A stretch of 64,000 bases of DNA from Sphingopyxis witflariensis (lineage in GTDB: Bacteria; Pseudomonadota; Alphaproteobacteria; Sphingomonadales; Sphingomonadaceae), in assembly GCF_002205635.1 (NCBI RefSeq), contig NZ_NISJ01000002.1, positions 124,001-188,000 of the forward strand. The letters are read 5' to 3'. Of this stretch, positions 1 through 8,532 are shown one piece after another. Position numbers and translations under genes: made by a program. The first letter of the stretch is position 1; each line of letters opens with the position of its first letter. The notes beneath the pieces were generated by a model. The model had not been told where the DNA came from. It saw only the letters and a list, made by a program, of their open reading frames with translations, and did not search any database.

Positions 1-582
1 GCTTGTAGAGGATCAGGGGCAGCAATTCCTCACCGAACACGAAACAGCCTTCGCTGCGCCCCAGCTTGCCCTGTGTGGCGATCAGCGACGGTTCGGCATA
101 CCAAGCACCGTGGACGACGATCGCGCGCACATCGGCATTATTGTTGTCGGGTTCCAGCCCGGCGAGCCGCATAGACGAGCCGTTTCCGCCCAGATAATAG
201 TCGCTGGTGCGATAGGCGCCGCGCGAGGTTGCGAGGCTGCCGACACGGTTCGAAAAGCTCTTGAGCCAGCCGTCGTGCTGAGGGTCTGACCCGCGGCCGT
301 GGGTGACCGGATACATGTCGATCTTCCCCGCCACCATATCGACGAGCGCGAAGCGCGGGCGCGATGACGGCAGGCCGAAATCGACGATGCCAACACGATC
401 GGTCTGCGTGATATTGCGCCCTTGGCGCGCGAGCTGCGTCCGCGCGACGGCCAGATAGTCTACCGGCGCGGGGGGTGCCGGCTGCTGGATCCAGCCTGGC
501 ATCTGGGCGCGCGCCGAAGTCGCGGCCAACGCACCTGCGCTCGCCAGTCCCGCCAACATCGCCCTGCGATCAATCAATTCAT
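1..582 (-). CDS. Murein L,D-transpeptidase catalytic domain family protein (3' end outside window)
   Basis: Partial gene running off the left edge; 194 codons are visible from an ATG at 582. The N-terminus (MNELIDRRAMLAG followed by an Ala-rich stretch ending ARA) is an exported, possibly Tat-type, signal. The downstream part has the HGRGSDP motif, a YYLGGNGSSMRL stretch and a GRSEGCFVF motif whose Cys is the expected catalytic residue. This pattern is that of the YkuD_2 family, periplasmic proteins related to L,D-transpeptidases that act on peptidoglycan stem peptides. The catalytic assignment is from family knowledge. It is divergent from the arsC-like gene, with 174 bp between them holding no other gene. 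Confidence 0.85.
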
Positions 583-756
583 TCACGTGCAACCCATACC
601 CCGCATTGGCCGCCTTTACGGTCCCTCGATTCCTCGACAAATCATGGGTCCGGCCTTCAAAGGCAAGCAGGTGGTGCCTCTTCATGCGGGCAAATGTGCC
701 ATATATGCCATGAACAGCGGGTTTACGCTGCGATAAGCCCGCGTTAGGACGCCTCC

Positions 757-1101
757 ATGAACGCAACCATCTGGCATAACCCCGCCTGCGGCACCTCGCG
801 CAAGACCCTCGCGATTCTGCAAGAGACGCCCGGCGTCGACGTCACCATCGTCGAATATCTGAAAAATCCCTATGCGGCGGACAAGCTGCGTCAGCTGTTC
901 GCGGACGCCGGTCTCGGCGCGCGCGACGCGCTGCGCCTGCGCGGCACCGATGCCGAAGAACGCGGCCTCAAGGATGCGAGCGAGGATGATATTATCACCG
1001 CGATGGCTGCCAACCCAGCCTATGTCGAACGCCCGATTGTCGAAACCGACAAGGGCGTGCGCCTGTGCCGTCCGCAGGATGTAGTGCACGAGATTCTCTG
1101 A
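757..1101 (+). CDS. arsC: ArsC-family arsenate reductase (glutaredoxin type)
   Basis: 114-residue cytoplasmic protein of the ArsC/Spx thioredoxin-fold family. It has the HNPACGTSRKTL signature near the N-terminus with the active Cys at residue 11 and Arg at 15, and the length matches glutaredoxin-dependent arsenate reductases (about 115 residues). Such enzymes reduce arsenate to arsenite with glutathione and glutaredoxin. No ars regulator or arsenite pump lies beside it, so a general role (YfgD-like or Spx-like) remains possible. It is a single gene, convergent with the TPR-SPOR gene on the other strand. Confidence 0.85.
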   Translation: MNATIWHNPACGTSRKTLAILQETPGVDVTIVEYLKNPYAADKLRQLFADAGLGARDALRLRGTDAEERGLKDASEDDIITAMAANPAYVERPIVETDKGVRLCRPQDVVHEIL

Positions 1102-1170
1102 CAAAAGCGAAGGGGCGCAGCCTTGCGGCCACGCCCCTTCTCGGTCCACTCCCCCCGGAGTGTCGAAAAC

Positions 1171-2571
1171 TTACCGCGAAGCCATCCGCAATGGACTGGC
1201 TTTTGCCGTCCACTGGATGCTTTCGCCGCCCCCCATCTGGCGGATGAAACAGGTCTGGCCCTGCGCCTTCAACTCGTTGCACAGGCTCACCGCATCGTTG
1301 CGGGTCGTAAGGCCGTTGACGGTCAGGCGGTAAAAGGTGCGCCCCTTCACTGTCGCGGCGTGGCTCGATGCCGGGAAGTTCGCCAGCATGGCGCTCCGCT
1401 TTTTCAGGCCGCCCCATTTTTCCTTGGCGATACCCAGACTGTCATAAGCGCCGAGTTGCACGGCCCAGCCCGACGGCTTTTTCGAATCGAAGCCCATCGC
1501 TGCGGGCACAATGCGCGTCGCCATTTCCAGCGCCTGCTGCTGATACGGACGCAACCGTTCGCTGGCTTCGCCCGTAACGCGCGGCGCGGCGCGATATGGC
1601 GCGGCCTCGGCCAGGATCACTTCTCCCGCTGCCTTCGGTTGCGGCAGTTCGGTCGCCGGCACCACGCCATCGGCGGTGCGCTGTGGCATCGGCAGTTCGA
1701 CGGTTCTGATCGTGCCTGATGCGTCGGCCATCACGGGCGGCGGCGGAGCAAAAGCAGCGATCGGGGCCGGGTCGATGCTGGCGAGTTCGACCGCAGCGGG
1801 CGCAGCGGCCATTTGCGTGTCGGCAAAATTGCTCAGCGCCAGACGCACCGGCATGCCGGCATCGCTCTGTACTTTGGCGCCGATCAGGCTCGCGACGCGG
1901 AACTGTGCGTTCGGCTGTTCGGCGAGCTTCGACCATTCGGCCATTCGCCCCTCGAGCTTCGCAGGCGACAGATCCTGCGAAGCAAGAATGCGGGCCTGCG
2001 CCCAGCGCCCCGACAAAGCGAATGCCAGCGCCAGATTCTGACGCGTGCGCGCATTGGCGCCGGGAGCCCGGGCAGCTTCGCTCAGCATATAAATTGCCGA
2101 TTCGCTGTCGCCGGCCAGCGCCATCGCCAAGCCGGTGTCCGATGCGGGCACCTTGTCCTGATGCGCGCCCAGCAACGCGGCCGCATCGACCGCCTTGCCC
2201 TGTGCAATCTGGGCCAGCGCCAGCGCGATGATCGTGTTGCTGTCGGTCGCGCCGAGCTCCATCGCCTCGGTCAATGCTGCGGTGGCCGACGCGAAGCGGC
2301 CGTCGTTCAGATAGGCCTGCCCCAGCAACGCGCGATAGTCGGCATCGCGCGGGCTTGCTGCGACCGCTGCTTCAGCGAAGCCCACGGCGTTGCCGGCCTT
2401 GTCCTCCACGATCGCCGCGCGCGCCTTGTCGGCCGACCTGGCGGCGACGTCGGGCTTGCCCGCTGCGTTGGCGGGCGCCGACGCCATCTGCCCCAGGCCG
2501 CTGCAACCCGCGGTCGTAGCGGTCAGAACAAAGCCCGATACGGCCAGTTTCATCAGCATTTTGCGGTTCAT
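1171..2571 (-). CDS. TPR and SPOR domain lipoprotein
   Basis: 466 residues. The N-terminus is a lipoprotein signal (hydrophobic stretch ending ATTAGCSG, predicted lipidated Cys about residue 23). Residues about 35-200 are tetratricopeptide-like helices (DADYRALLGQAYLNDGRF and similar). A Pro/Ala-rich linker follows, then a C-terminal SPOR domain (starting SGWAVQLGAYDSLGIAKEKW, about residue 368) of the kind that binds denuded septal peptidoglycan. It is the last gene of a three-gene minus-strand operon after the ParA and RHH genes, 21 bp downstream of the latter. Its partner genes suggest a role in division or polar positioning; this is inference. Confidence 0.85.
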   Translation of the reverse strand: MNRKMLMKLAVSGFVLTATTAGCSGLGQMASAPANAAGKPDVAARSADKARAAIVEDKAGNAVGFAEAAVAASPRDADYRALLGQAYLNDGRFASATAALTEAMELGATDSNTIIALALAQIAQGKAVDAAALLGAHQDKVPASDTGLAMALAGDSESAIYMLSEAARAPGANARTRQNLALAFALSGRWAQARILASQDLSPAKLEGRMAEWSKLAEQPNAQFRVASLIGAKVQSDAGMPVRLALSNFADTQMAAAPAAVELASIDPAPIAAFAPPPPVMADASGTIRTVELPMPQRTADGVVPATELPQPKAAGEVILAEAAPYRAAPRVTGEASERLRPYQQQALEMATRIVPAAMGFDSKKPSGWAVQLGAYDSLGIAKEKWGGLKKRSAMLANFPASSHAATVKGRTFYRLTVNGLTTRNDAVSLCNELKAQGQTCFIRQMGGGESIQWTAKASPLRMASR

Positions 2572-2592
2572 GATGTCATCCCCCTTGCTGGC

Positions 2593-3267
2593 CTAACCCT
2601 GTGCCGTCCGGCGCGGCGGCCGCACCGCCGGCAGGCGGCTCGCCATCGCGTCGATTTCGGGCAGCGATGCCAGATATTCGTCGAGCAAATCGATCAGGAT
2701 CAACTGTGAAGAGCGGTTCGTCACCGCGCTCGCCAACCGCAACCGGAGATGACGTTCGGCATCGAGCCGCAGCGTGAAGGCCGCCTTTTCCCGAGCGCGC
2801 AGCGTGCGCGGCGCCTTGGCTTTCGGTGTCTTGGGGGCCGGACGCGCCTCGACCTTGCGCGCCACTGCGGCGACGCGGTCGATCAGCGATTCCTGCTGGC
2901 GAACGATCTCGGGGATCGCGGGTGCTTCGGCGACATAATCCGCATCGACGCCCATGATCTCGGTTGGCTCGACCAGTTGGGTCAGCTCGCCGCCGACACC
3001 TTCCTCGACAGCCTGTTCGGCCTCGACATTATGCGCCAAGACCGATCCGGTAAGCAGCGGCTTCAAATCGAGCATCTGCGCCGGTTCGCCCGACTGGTCG
3101 GGATCGACGTCATAGCCCATGTCGTTCCAGCCGAGGTCGTCATAACCGGTGCCGCTCATCGAAACGGGGCCGCTGCCCAGCGGCTGACGGCGCATGGCAG
3201 GCCGTGCGCCGCCCTTGCGGGCCAGCAATCCGGCGCTCAGCGATGCGAGGGGTTTGGGTTCGCCCAT
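2593..3267 (-). CDS. Probable ribbon-helix-helix DNA-binding protein, partner of the ParA ATPase
   Basis: 224 residues from the ATG at 3267; a longer reading would run through the upstream gene and is rejected. The first 140 residues are low-complexity, rich in Gly, Asp and Pro, and probably disordered. The C-terminal 60 residues have a basic stretch, then a beta-strand FTLRLDAERH followed by two helices (LRLRLASAVTNRSSQLILI, DLLDEYL), which matches a ribbon-helix-helix fold as in ParG/ParD-like proteins. It starts 17 bp after the ParA stop, so the two are almost certainly co-transcribed. The family assignment is by eye; no named family is recognised for the N-terminal part. Confidence 0.7.
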   Translation of the reverse strand: MGEPKPLASLSAGLLARKGGARPAMRRQPLGSGPVSMSGTGYDDLGWNDMGYDVDPDQSGEPAQMLDLKPLLTGSVLAHNVEAEQAVEEGVGGELTQLVEPTEIMGVDADYVAEAPAIPEIVRQQESLIDRVAAVARKVEARPAPKTPKAKAPRTLRAREKAAFTLRLDAERHLRLRLASAVTNRSSQLILIDLLDEYLASLPEIDAMASRLPAVRPPRRTAQG

Positions 3268-3284
3268 GATATCCACTCCCTCTC

Positions 3285-4007
3285 TCACTGGCCCGCGATG
3301 CGGCGGCCGAAGCCACCACCCATCGGGCGGACTGCGCCATAACCAGCCTGCGCCGGGATCGGCGAGCTGAACACGGTGCGGCGGAAATTCTTTTCGAGCC
3401 GGTCGTTCATATAGGTCCACAATTGGCGGATCTCTTCGGCCGACCGGCTGTTCGGGTCGACCTCCATCACCGTGCGACCGTCGATCATCGACGCGGCATA
3501 ATCGGTGCGGTGGTGCAGGGTGATGGGGGCAACTGTACCGTGCTGCGACAATGCGACAGCGGCTTCGCTGGTGATTTTCGCTTTCGGGGTTGCGCCGTTG
3601 ACGACGAACACCAGCGGCTTGCCGGCGCGTTCGCACAGATCAACGGTGGCGCCGACGGCACGCAGATCATGCGGGCTCGGCCGGGTCGGAACAACGATCA
3701 GTTCGGATACCGAAATCACGCTCTGGATCGCCATGGTGATTGCCGGCGGAGTGTCGATGACCGCCAGTTTGAAGCCTTGCTGGCGCAGGATTTCGAGGTC
3801 GGATGCCAGCCGTGCGACGGTGGTCTGGGCAAAGGCCGGAAGGTCCGTTTCGCGCTCGTTCCACCAGTCGGCGAGCGAGCCTTGCGGATCGATGTCGATA
3901 AGGACGACCGGCCCTGCGCCCGCAATTTGCGCCTGTACCGCCAGATGCCCCGACAGGGTGGTTTTACCCGACCCCCCCTTTTGTGAAGCCAATGCCAAAA
4001 CGCGCAC
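3285..4007 (-). CDS. ParA/MinD-family ATPase (small, type Ib-like)
   Basis: 240 residues from a GTG start preceded by AGGGGGAC six bases upstream. The deviant Walker A motif QKGGSGKTT (signature Lys10, catalytic Lys15) opens the protein; VVLIDIDPQGSLADWW is the A' region and LAVIDTPPAIT the Walker B-like region. There is no N-terminal helix-turn-helix, so it resembles plasmid ParF-type or MinD-like positioning ATPases rather than chromosomal ParA. It heads an operon with a probable RHH protein and a TPR-SPOR lipoprotein, and is divergent from a second SPOR protein. A positioning function for envelope or septal machinery is inferred from the neighbours. Confidence 0.85.
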   Translation of the reverse strand: MRVLALASQKGGSGKTTLSGHLAVQAQIAGAGPVVLIDIDPQGSLADWWNERETDLPAFAQTTVARLASDLEILRQQGFKLAVIDTPPAITMAIQSVISVSELIVVPTRPSPHDLRAVGATVDLCERAGKPLVFVVNGATPKAKITSEAAVALSQHGTVAPITLHHRTDYAASMIDGRTVMEVDPNSRSAEEIRQLWTYMNDRLEKNFRRTVFSSPIPAQAGYGAVRPMGGGFGRRIAGQ

Positions 4008-4158
4008 AGCCGTCCCCCTGATAAATCCACGAATTGGCGGTGGAATGCCATGCGGGGCGCTAAAATTGAGTTAACGATGATAAAATGATGGTGAACGATC
4101 CGTTGGAGCCCGTGGTAAACAGCGACTTAATGCTACATTGTGCCATAGCGGAGCAAAA

Positions 4159-4193
4159 TTGACGCTTTTAGGTTTCGCTAACATGATGTTAGC
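4159..4193. promoter_or_regulatory. Palindromic operator candidate overlapping a possible promoter between the ParA and Sel1-SPOR genes
   Basis: Within the 255-bp divergent intergenic region, positions 4177-4193 form a perfect inverted repeat GCTAACAT-G-ATGTTAGC (8-1-8). A possible -35 TTGACG lies at 4159-4164, and a weak -10 (CATGAT, 4182-4187) at 17-bp spacing falls inside the palindrome, reading toward the Sel1-SPOR gene. The RHH protein of the adjacent operon is the obvious candidate binder, but that link is inferred. Confidence 0.5.
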
Positions 4194-4262
4194 CATTTCC
4201 GCTTAACCGGCATGTCGGGACTGCAGCCGCTTCCAGCCGGGGCATGCCATTGGAGACTATTG

Positions 4263-5477
4263 ATGCGTAATTTCCGCACCGCCGGTTCGCTGGCCCTGTC
4301 CTTGGCCGTCGCCGCCCTGATCGCGGTGCCCGCCCATGCCGACGTCAAGGCCGGCGTCGATGCCTGGCAAAGCGGCGACTATAAGGCTGCGGTCGCCCAA
4401 TGGCGCCCGCTCGCGATCACCGGCGATGCGGACGCCCAGTTCAACCTCGGCCAGGCCTATAAGCTTGGCCGTGGCGTCCCCGCCGATCTCGGTCAGGCCG
4501 AAAGCTGGTATCGCCGTGCCGCCAAACAGGGGCATTTGCAGGCCGAGGATAATCTGGGCCTCATCCTCTTCACCGCCAATCGCCGCGAGGAGGCGATGCC
4601 CTTCATCCTCCGCTCGGCCGAGCGCGGCGAACCGCGCGCGCAATATGTCCTTGGCACCGCCCATTTCAACGGCGACCTCGCCAAGGAGGATTGGCCGCGC
4701 GCCTATGCGCTGACCAAGCGCGCGAGCGACGCCGGCCTCACCATCGCTTCGGCCCGCCTTTCGCAGCTTGATCAGCTCATCCCGCTCGAGCAGCGGCAGC
4801 GCGGCCTCGCGATGCTGCCCGAGATTGAAAAAGCCGAACAGCGCGCGCGCCTCGCTGCGGTAAGCGCCGCCGCCCCCCCGGCGACCAAGGCGACCGCCCC
4901 TTCGCCGATCAAGGTCGCCAGCGTCCCGCCTTCGGTCCCCGGCGCCAGCTACACCCCGCCGCCGGTGATCGCGGCGGTCAAACCGACTCCGCCTGCGACC
5001 ACGCCACCCCCGTCCGCCGTCCGCGCCGCCGAAGCCGCGAGCGCCGCGACCGCGGCCGCAACTGCTGCCAAGGCTGCCACCCCGACAACGACGACGCCCG
5101 GCACCAGCTATCCCGCGCCGCCCGAAAGCGGCACGCTGTCGCCTGCGCCGACAAAGCCCGCGCCTGTGAAGCCTGCCGTGCAGGTGCCGCCCAAAGCGGT
5201 GATCACCAAGCCCGCGCCCGCCACGCCGACGCAGAACGCCGCCGCCAGCCCCTGGCGTGCCCAGCTTGGAGCCTTCGGGGTCGAGGCGAATGCCCGAAAC
5301 CTGTGGGCCTCGCTCGAAAAGAAGAACCCCGCCTTTGCGGGACGCCAGCCCTATCTGGTCAAAAGCGGCAAGATCACCCGCCTTCAGGCCGGCGGCTTTG
5401 CCAACAAGGGCGAAGCCGAAAGCTTCTGCGCGGCGGTGCGCAAACCGGATCAGGCCTGCCTCGTCGTCGATAAATAG
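4263..5477 (+). CDS. Sel1-repeat and SPOR domain protein
   Basis: 404 residues from the ATG at 4263, preceded by GGAG seven bases upstream; an in-frame start 51 bases further up lacks this and would bury the signal peptide. Residues 1-27 are a Sec signal ending AHA. Residues about 30-150 hold Sel1-type repeats (AQFNLGQAYKLGRGVPADL, AQYVLGTAHFNGDL). A long Pro/Ala/Thr-rich linker follows (about 190-320), then a C-terminal SPOR domain (SPWRAQLGAFGVEANARNLW). It is periplasmic and probably septal. It is divergent from the ParA-RHH-SPOR operon, giving two SPOR proteins around one control region. Confidence 0.87.
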   Translation: MRNFRTAGSLALSLAVAALIAVPAHADVKAGVDAWQSGDYKAAVAQWRPLAITGDADAQFNLGQAYKLGRGVPADLGQAESWYRRAAKQGHLQAEDNLGLILFTANRREEAMPFILRSAERGEPRAQYVLGTAHFNGDLAKEDWPRAYALTKRASDAGLTIASARLSQLDQLIPLEQRQRGLAMLPEIEKAEQRARLAAVSAAAPPATKATAPSPIKVASVPPSVPGASYTPPPVIAAVKPTPPATTPPPSAVRAAEAASAATAAATAAKAATPTTTTPGTSYPAPPESGTLSPAPTKPAPVKPAVQVPPKAVITKPAPATPTQNAAASPWRAQLGAFGVEANARNLWASLEKKNPAFAGRQPYLVKSGKITRLQAGGFANKGEAESFCAAVRKPDQACLVVDK

Positions 5478-5489
5478 GCCAGGCGCTGC

Positions 5490-7766
5490 TCACTCCCTGA
5501 TACGCACCGGCTTGCTGGCGCCATCGGCGGCAATCGCCTTCGCGCTGAAGGGCAGGCGATGCCATAGTTTCGCCGAATAAAGCCGCGTCTGATCGGCGAA
5601 ATGCGGCGATGCCGGGTCGGTCGATTGCGAATAGGACAGCACCGCGTCGGCGACCGGCCCCGAAGGATCGAACCCGACGATCTGGATATAGCTCGACCCA
5701 TGATAGGGGATGACCCCGCCGGGCGCAGGTGCGGCGTTCTGAAGGTTCAGCACCCCGGCAATGCCTTCGCCGCCGTGAACCGGAATCCGCTCATCGCCGC
5801 GCGGTGCATATTGGACATCGCCCCAGCGCGCATCGAGCGCGACCCCTTCCTTGTCGAGTTGCGCCGTCGCCGTCGCCAGCGCGGCAAGCAACTTTGCCCC
5901 GACCTCACCCGTCGTCACCATGTCGCGCGGGGTGTGGACCGGGTCGGCAACGTCGAACTTCACCGCCCACAGCCCGGGCATCTTATGGACGCTCTTCCAG
6001 AAGACCGTGAACAGATAGGCGCCCCGGCTGTCGAGGTTGAAGCGGCGATCCCAACCCTCCAGTGCCGCGCATCCGCGCGCCACTTCGGTCTTGCCCCGGC
6101 ACAGTTCAAGAAGCCGGTCGACCGTAAGGTCGGCAGCGAGGCTCTTGTTCGCCAGCGTCAGTTCTTTGGCGACCGCATGGTCGATCTTCACCCTCGGCTT
6201 GCCGCCCTCACCGTTCAGCAAATGGCCCAATTCGATGAAGTTCGAGCGGGTGCGCAGCGACAATGCGCTTTCGGCACCGCCGAGGATCGGCGATAGCGGC
6301 TTGTGCGGCGCGCTGGCGTTGCTCATCCAGTAACTGTCGTTGCTGTTGGTCACATAGTCGCGCCGCGCATAGACCGCCTGCGACGCCGCAGGCAGCAGCC
6401 CCGGAACCGGCGTGCCTTCGGCCACATCCCAGTCGCATTCGGCACGCGATCCGTCGAGCAGGGTCGCGACGCTGGCGGCAAGCGCCGAAAAGGGGGTCGC
6501 ACAGGCCTTGATCTTGTCGGCGGACAAATTGGGCACGGCGGTCACGTCGGCATGCAATATGTCGCCGTTGCGGTCGGCGACGATCGTGTTGACCCACGGA
6601 ATGCCCAGCGTTTCCTCAACCGCGCGGCGTACCTCACCGACACTCTTCGCGCGTGCGATGCGAACCCATGTCCCCAGCGCGCGCTGATTGCCGCTGTTGA
6701 CGTCGCGCATCGCAAAGGCCGTCGTCCCGCTCCACGTCAACCCCGACGACGGCAGCGCGACGAGCGCGCCGAAACGCGTCGTATAAAGCGTGCGGCTGAC
6801 CGGCGCGGCGCCATCACCCATCGGCACGCTGATCGTCCGCGTGCCCATTTTCTCCGATTTTCCGTCGACCAGATAGGCGGTGGGATCGGCGGGATCGAGC
6901 TTCAGCTGGAACAGGGTGAAATGGCGCGCGGCGGTCACCGTATGCGTCCAGGCGATGTCGCGATTGAAACCAAGTATCGGCAGCGGCGTCCCGGCGAGAC
7001 CAACTCCCATGGTGTCGATCTGGCCCGGTATCGTCACATGCATCTGCCAGAAGCGGTTGGGGCCATTCCACGGAAAATGCGGATTGCCGATCAACAGCCC
7101 GCGGCCGTCCGCCGTCGTCTCGGCGCCGAACGCCCAACCGTTGCTGCCAAAGCGCGCATCATCCGGGCCGGGCAGCCCGCCCGAAAGGCTTGCGACCGCT
7201 TTACCCGGCGGCGCGGCATTGGCGATCCCGTTCGCCAGTGCCAGCGAACCCGCCAACAACATCGTTTTCTCATTGAGGCGCAACAGATCATCGCTGCTGA
7301 TCGGCCGCACCCACGCCTTGCCGCGGCACCCCTCGGGCACGCCGTTCGGGCCGATCTCGCGCAGCCAGCGATTATATCCGGCGACATAGCCATCGACCAT
7401 CCCCGCCATCTCGCGGCCCTGCGCCGCCGCACCCGCGCGCAGGCGCGGCAGGTCGATCGTCGCGCGGAAAAATACGTCCGACGACAAATTGTCGATTTCG
7501 CTAAAGCCCAGAACCGCCTTGTTCGCCGCGCCGAAATAGAGCGACCGCTCGCCCGCCACAGTCGCAAACTCCTCGGCGATCATGCACAGATTATCCTGCG
7601 CATAGGCATAGCCGACACCATAGCCGAGGCCGCGCCAATCCTTTGCCTTGATATGTGGGATGCCATAGGTCGTGCGGACGATCGTTGCGTCGAGGCGATC
7701 CTTCGCCGTCGCCGGTACGATCGACACCGCACCGGCCAAAGCCGCCGCCGCAACCCATTTCATCAT
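5490..7766 (-). CDS. Penicillin acylase family protein (acyl-homoserine lactone acylase-like)
   Basis: 758 residues from the ATG at 7766, which has GAGG nine bases upstream; an in-frame TTG lies six codons earlier. A signal peptide (AAAALAGAVSIVPATA) is followed by the alpha chain and the autoprocessing site GSNGWAFG; Ser208 would become the N-terminal nucleophile of the beta chain. The motifs YGIPHIKAKDW near the start and GNPHFPW after the nucleophile are typical of the family (PvdQ, aculeacin A acylase, AHL acylases). Substrate cannot be read from sequence: acyl-homoserine lactones or other N-acyl amides are both possible. Convergent with the Sel1-SPOR gene, 12 bp apart. Confidence 0.87.
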   Translation of the reverse strand: MMKWVAAAALAGAVSIVPATAKDRLDATIVRTTYGIPHIKAKDWRGLGYGVGYAYAQDNLCMIAEEFATVAGERSLYFGAANKAVLGFSEIDNLSSDVFFRATIDLPRLRAGAAAQGREMAGMVDGYVAGYNRWLREIGPNGVPEGCRGKAWVRPISSDDLLRLNEKTMLLAGSLALANGIANAAPPGKAVASLSGGLPGPDDARFGSNGWAFGAETTADGRGLLIGNPHFPWNGPNRFWQMHVTIPGQIDTMGVGLAGTPLPILGFNRDIAWTHTVTAARHFTLFQLKLDPADPTAYLVDGKSEKMGTRTISVPMGDGAAPVSRTLYTTRFGALVALPSSGLTWSGTTAFAMRDVNSGNQRALGTWVRIARAKSVGEVRRAVEETLGIPWVNTIVADRNGDILHADVTAVPNLSADKIKACATPFSALAASVATLLDGSRAECDWDVAEGTPVPGLLPAASQAVYARRDYVTNSNDSYWMSNASAPHKPLSPILGGAESALSLRTRSNFIELGHLLNGEGGKPRVKIDHAVAKELTLANKSLAADLTVDRLLELCRGKTEVARGCAALEGWDRRFNLDSRGAYLFTVFWKSVHKMPGLWAVKFDVADPVHTPRDMVTTGEVGAKLLAALATATAQLDKEGVALDARWGDVQYAPRGDERIPVHGGEGIAGVLNLQNAAPAPGGVIPYHGSSYIQIVGFDPSGPVADAVLSYSQSTDPASPHFADQTRLYSAKLWHRLPFSAKAIAADGASKPVRIRE

Positions 7767-7891
7767 ACGGAAATCCCTCGACAATTGACGTCGGCTACGT
7801 AGCAGACCAGCTCAGTCCGCAAGTGGCGCGCAGCACCCGGAAACGTCAAGCGCCCGTATTGACATCAGTGTCCACAGCATGTCCCCGCGCC

Positions 7892-8446
7892 TCACCGAAC
7901 TCCAGCCGAAACCTGTCCCCGCAGCCGCTCCAGTTCGCGTCCCGCCACGGGCGCCAGCGCGGCCGCGGACTTGCCTTCGCGCAGCCGCTTGCGATCCTTC
8001 TCCGACGGTTCGACGCGGCGCACCCGCACCATCGCATGGCCCTGCGCCTTGATGCCCAATTCTTCGGCCGCCCCCCGCGACAGATCGATGATCCGTCCCG
8101 CCGCAAAAGGGCCGCGATCATTGACCCGCACGACGATCCGCCGCCCGGTGTCGAGTGCCGTCACCTCAACATAGGTCGGCAAGGGCAAGGTGGTGTGCGC
8201 TGCAGTCATCCAGCCGGGACGGAACTTCTCACCATTGGCGGTGCGGTTGCCGGACTCATTCCTGTACCAGCTCGCATAACCTACCCGATCATAGTCGGGC
8301 GCGGCCGCGGGCACATAGGTTGTGCCGCGAACCGCATAGGCCGGGCCGATCCGCACCGGCGCATCGCTCACCGCCCGAAAACCGCCGCCGCCCGCGCAGG
8401 CCGAAAGCATCAGGACCAGCGCCACGGCGCTCACCAATCGGGTCAT
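7892..8446 (-). CDS. rlpA: RlpA-like septal lytic transglycosylase lipoprotein
   Basis: 184 residues from the ATG at 8446, chosen because it places a lipoprotein signal (VLMLSACAGG) at the very N-terminus; ATGs at 8461 and 8488 in the same frame are possible. The double-psi barrel domain shows the RlpA motifs YASWYRNESGNRTANGEKF and VRVNDRGPFAAGRIIDLS. Unlike E. coli RlpA it has no C-terminal SPOR domain, ending in a short charged tail. RlpA cleaves denuded glycan strands at the septum in Pseudomonas; here the activity is inferred from family. Confidence 0.88.
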   Translation of the reverse strand: MTRLVSAVALVLMLSACAGGGGFRAVSDAPVRIGPAYAVRGTTYVPAAAPDYDRVGYASWYRNESGNRTANGEKFRPGWMTAAHTTLPLPTYVEVTALDTGRRIVVRVNDRGPFAAGRIIDLSRGAAEELGIKAQGHAMVRVRRVEPSEKDRKRLREGKSAAALAPVAGRELERLRGQVSAGVR

Positions 8447-8532
8447 GGAACATCGCTGCATTTGCCCGACCCTAGATAGAGCGCGCATGGGGATAAAGCC
8501 CTTTGGCGACTTTCTCTTCCCTCCGGCGCCCG

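Noticed and set aside
6303-7802. A 499-codon open frame antisense to the acylase gene
   Set aside because: Arg- and His-rich shadow frame with no domain; the acylase on the other strand has clear family motifs.
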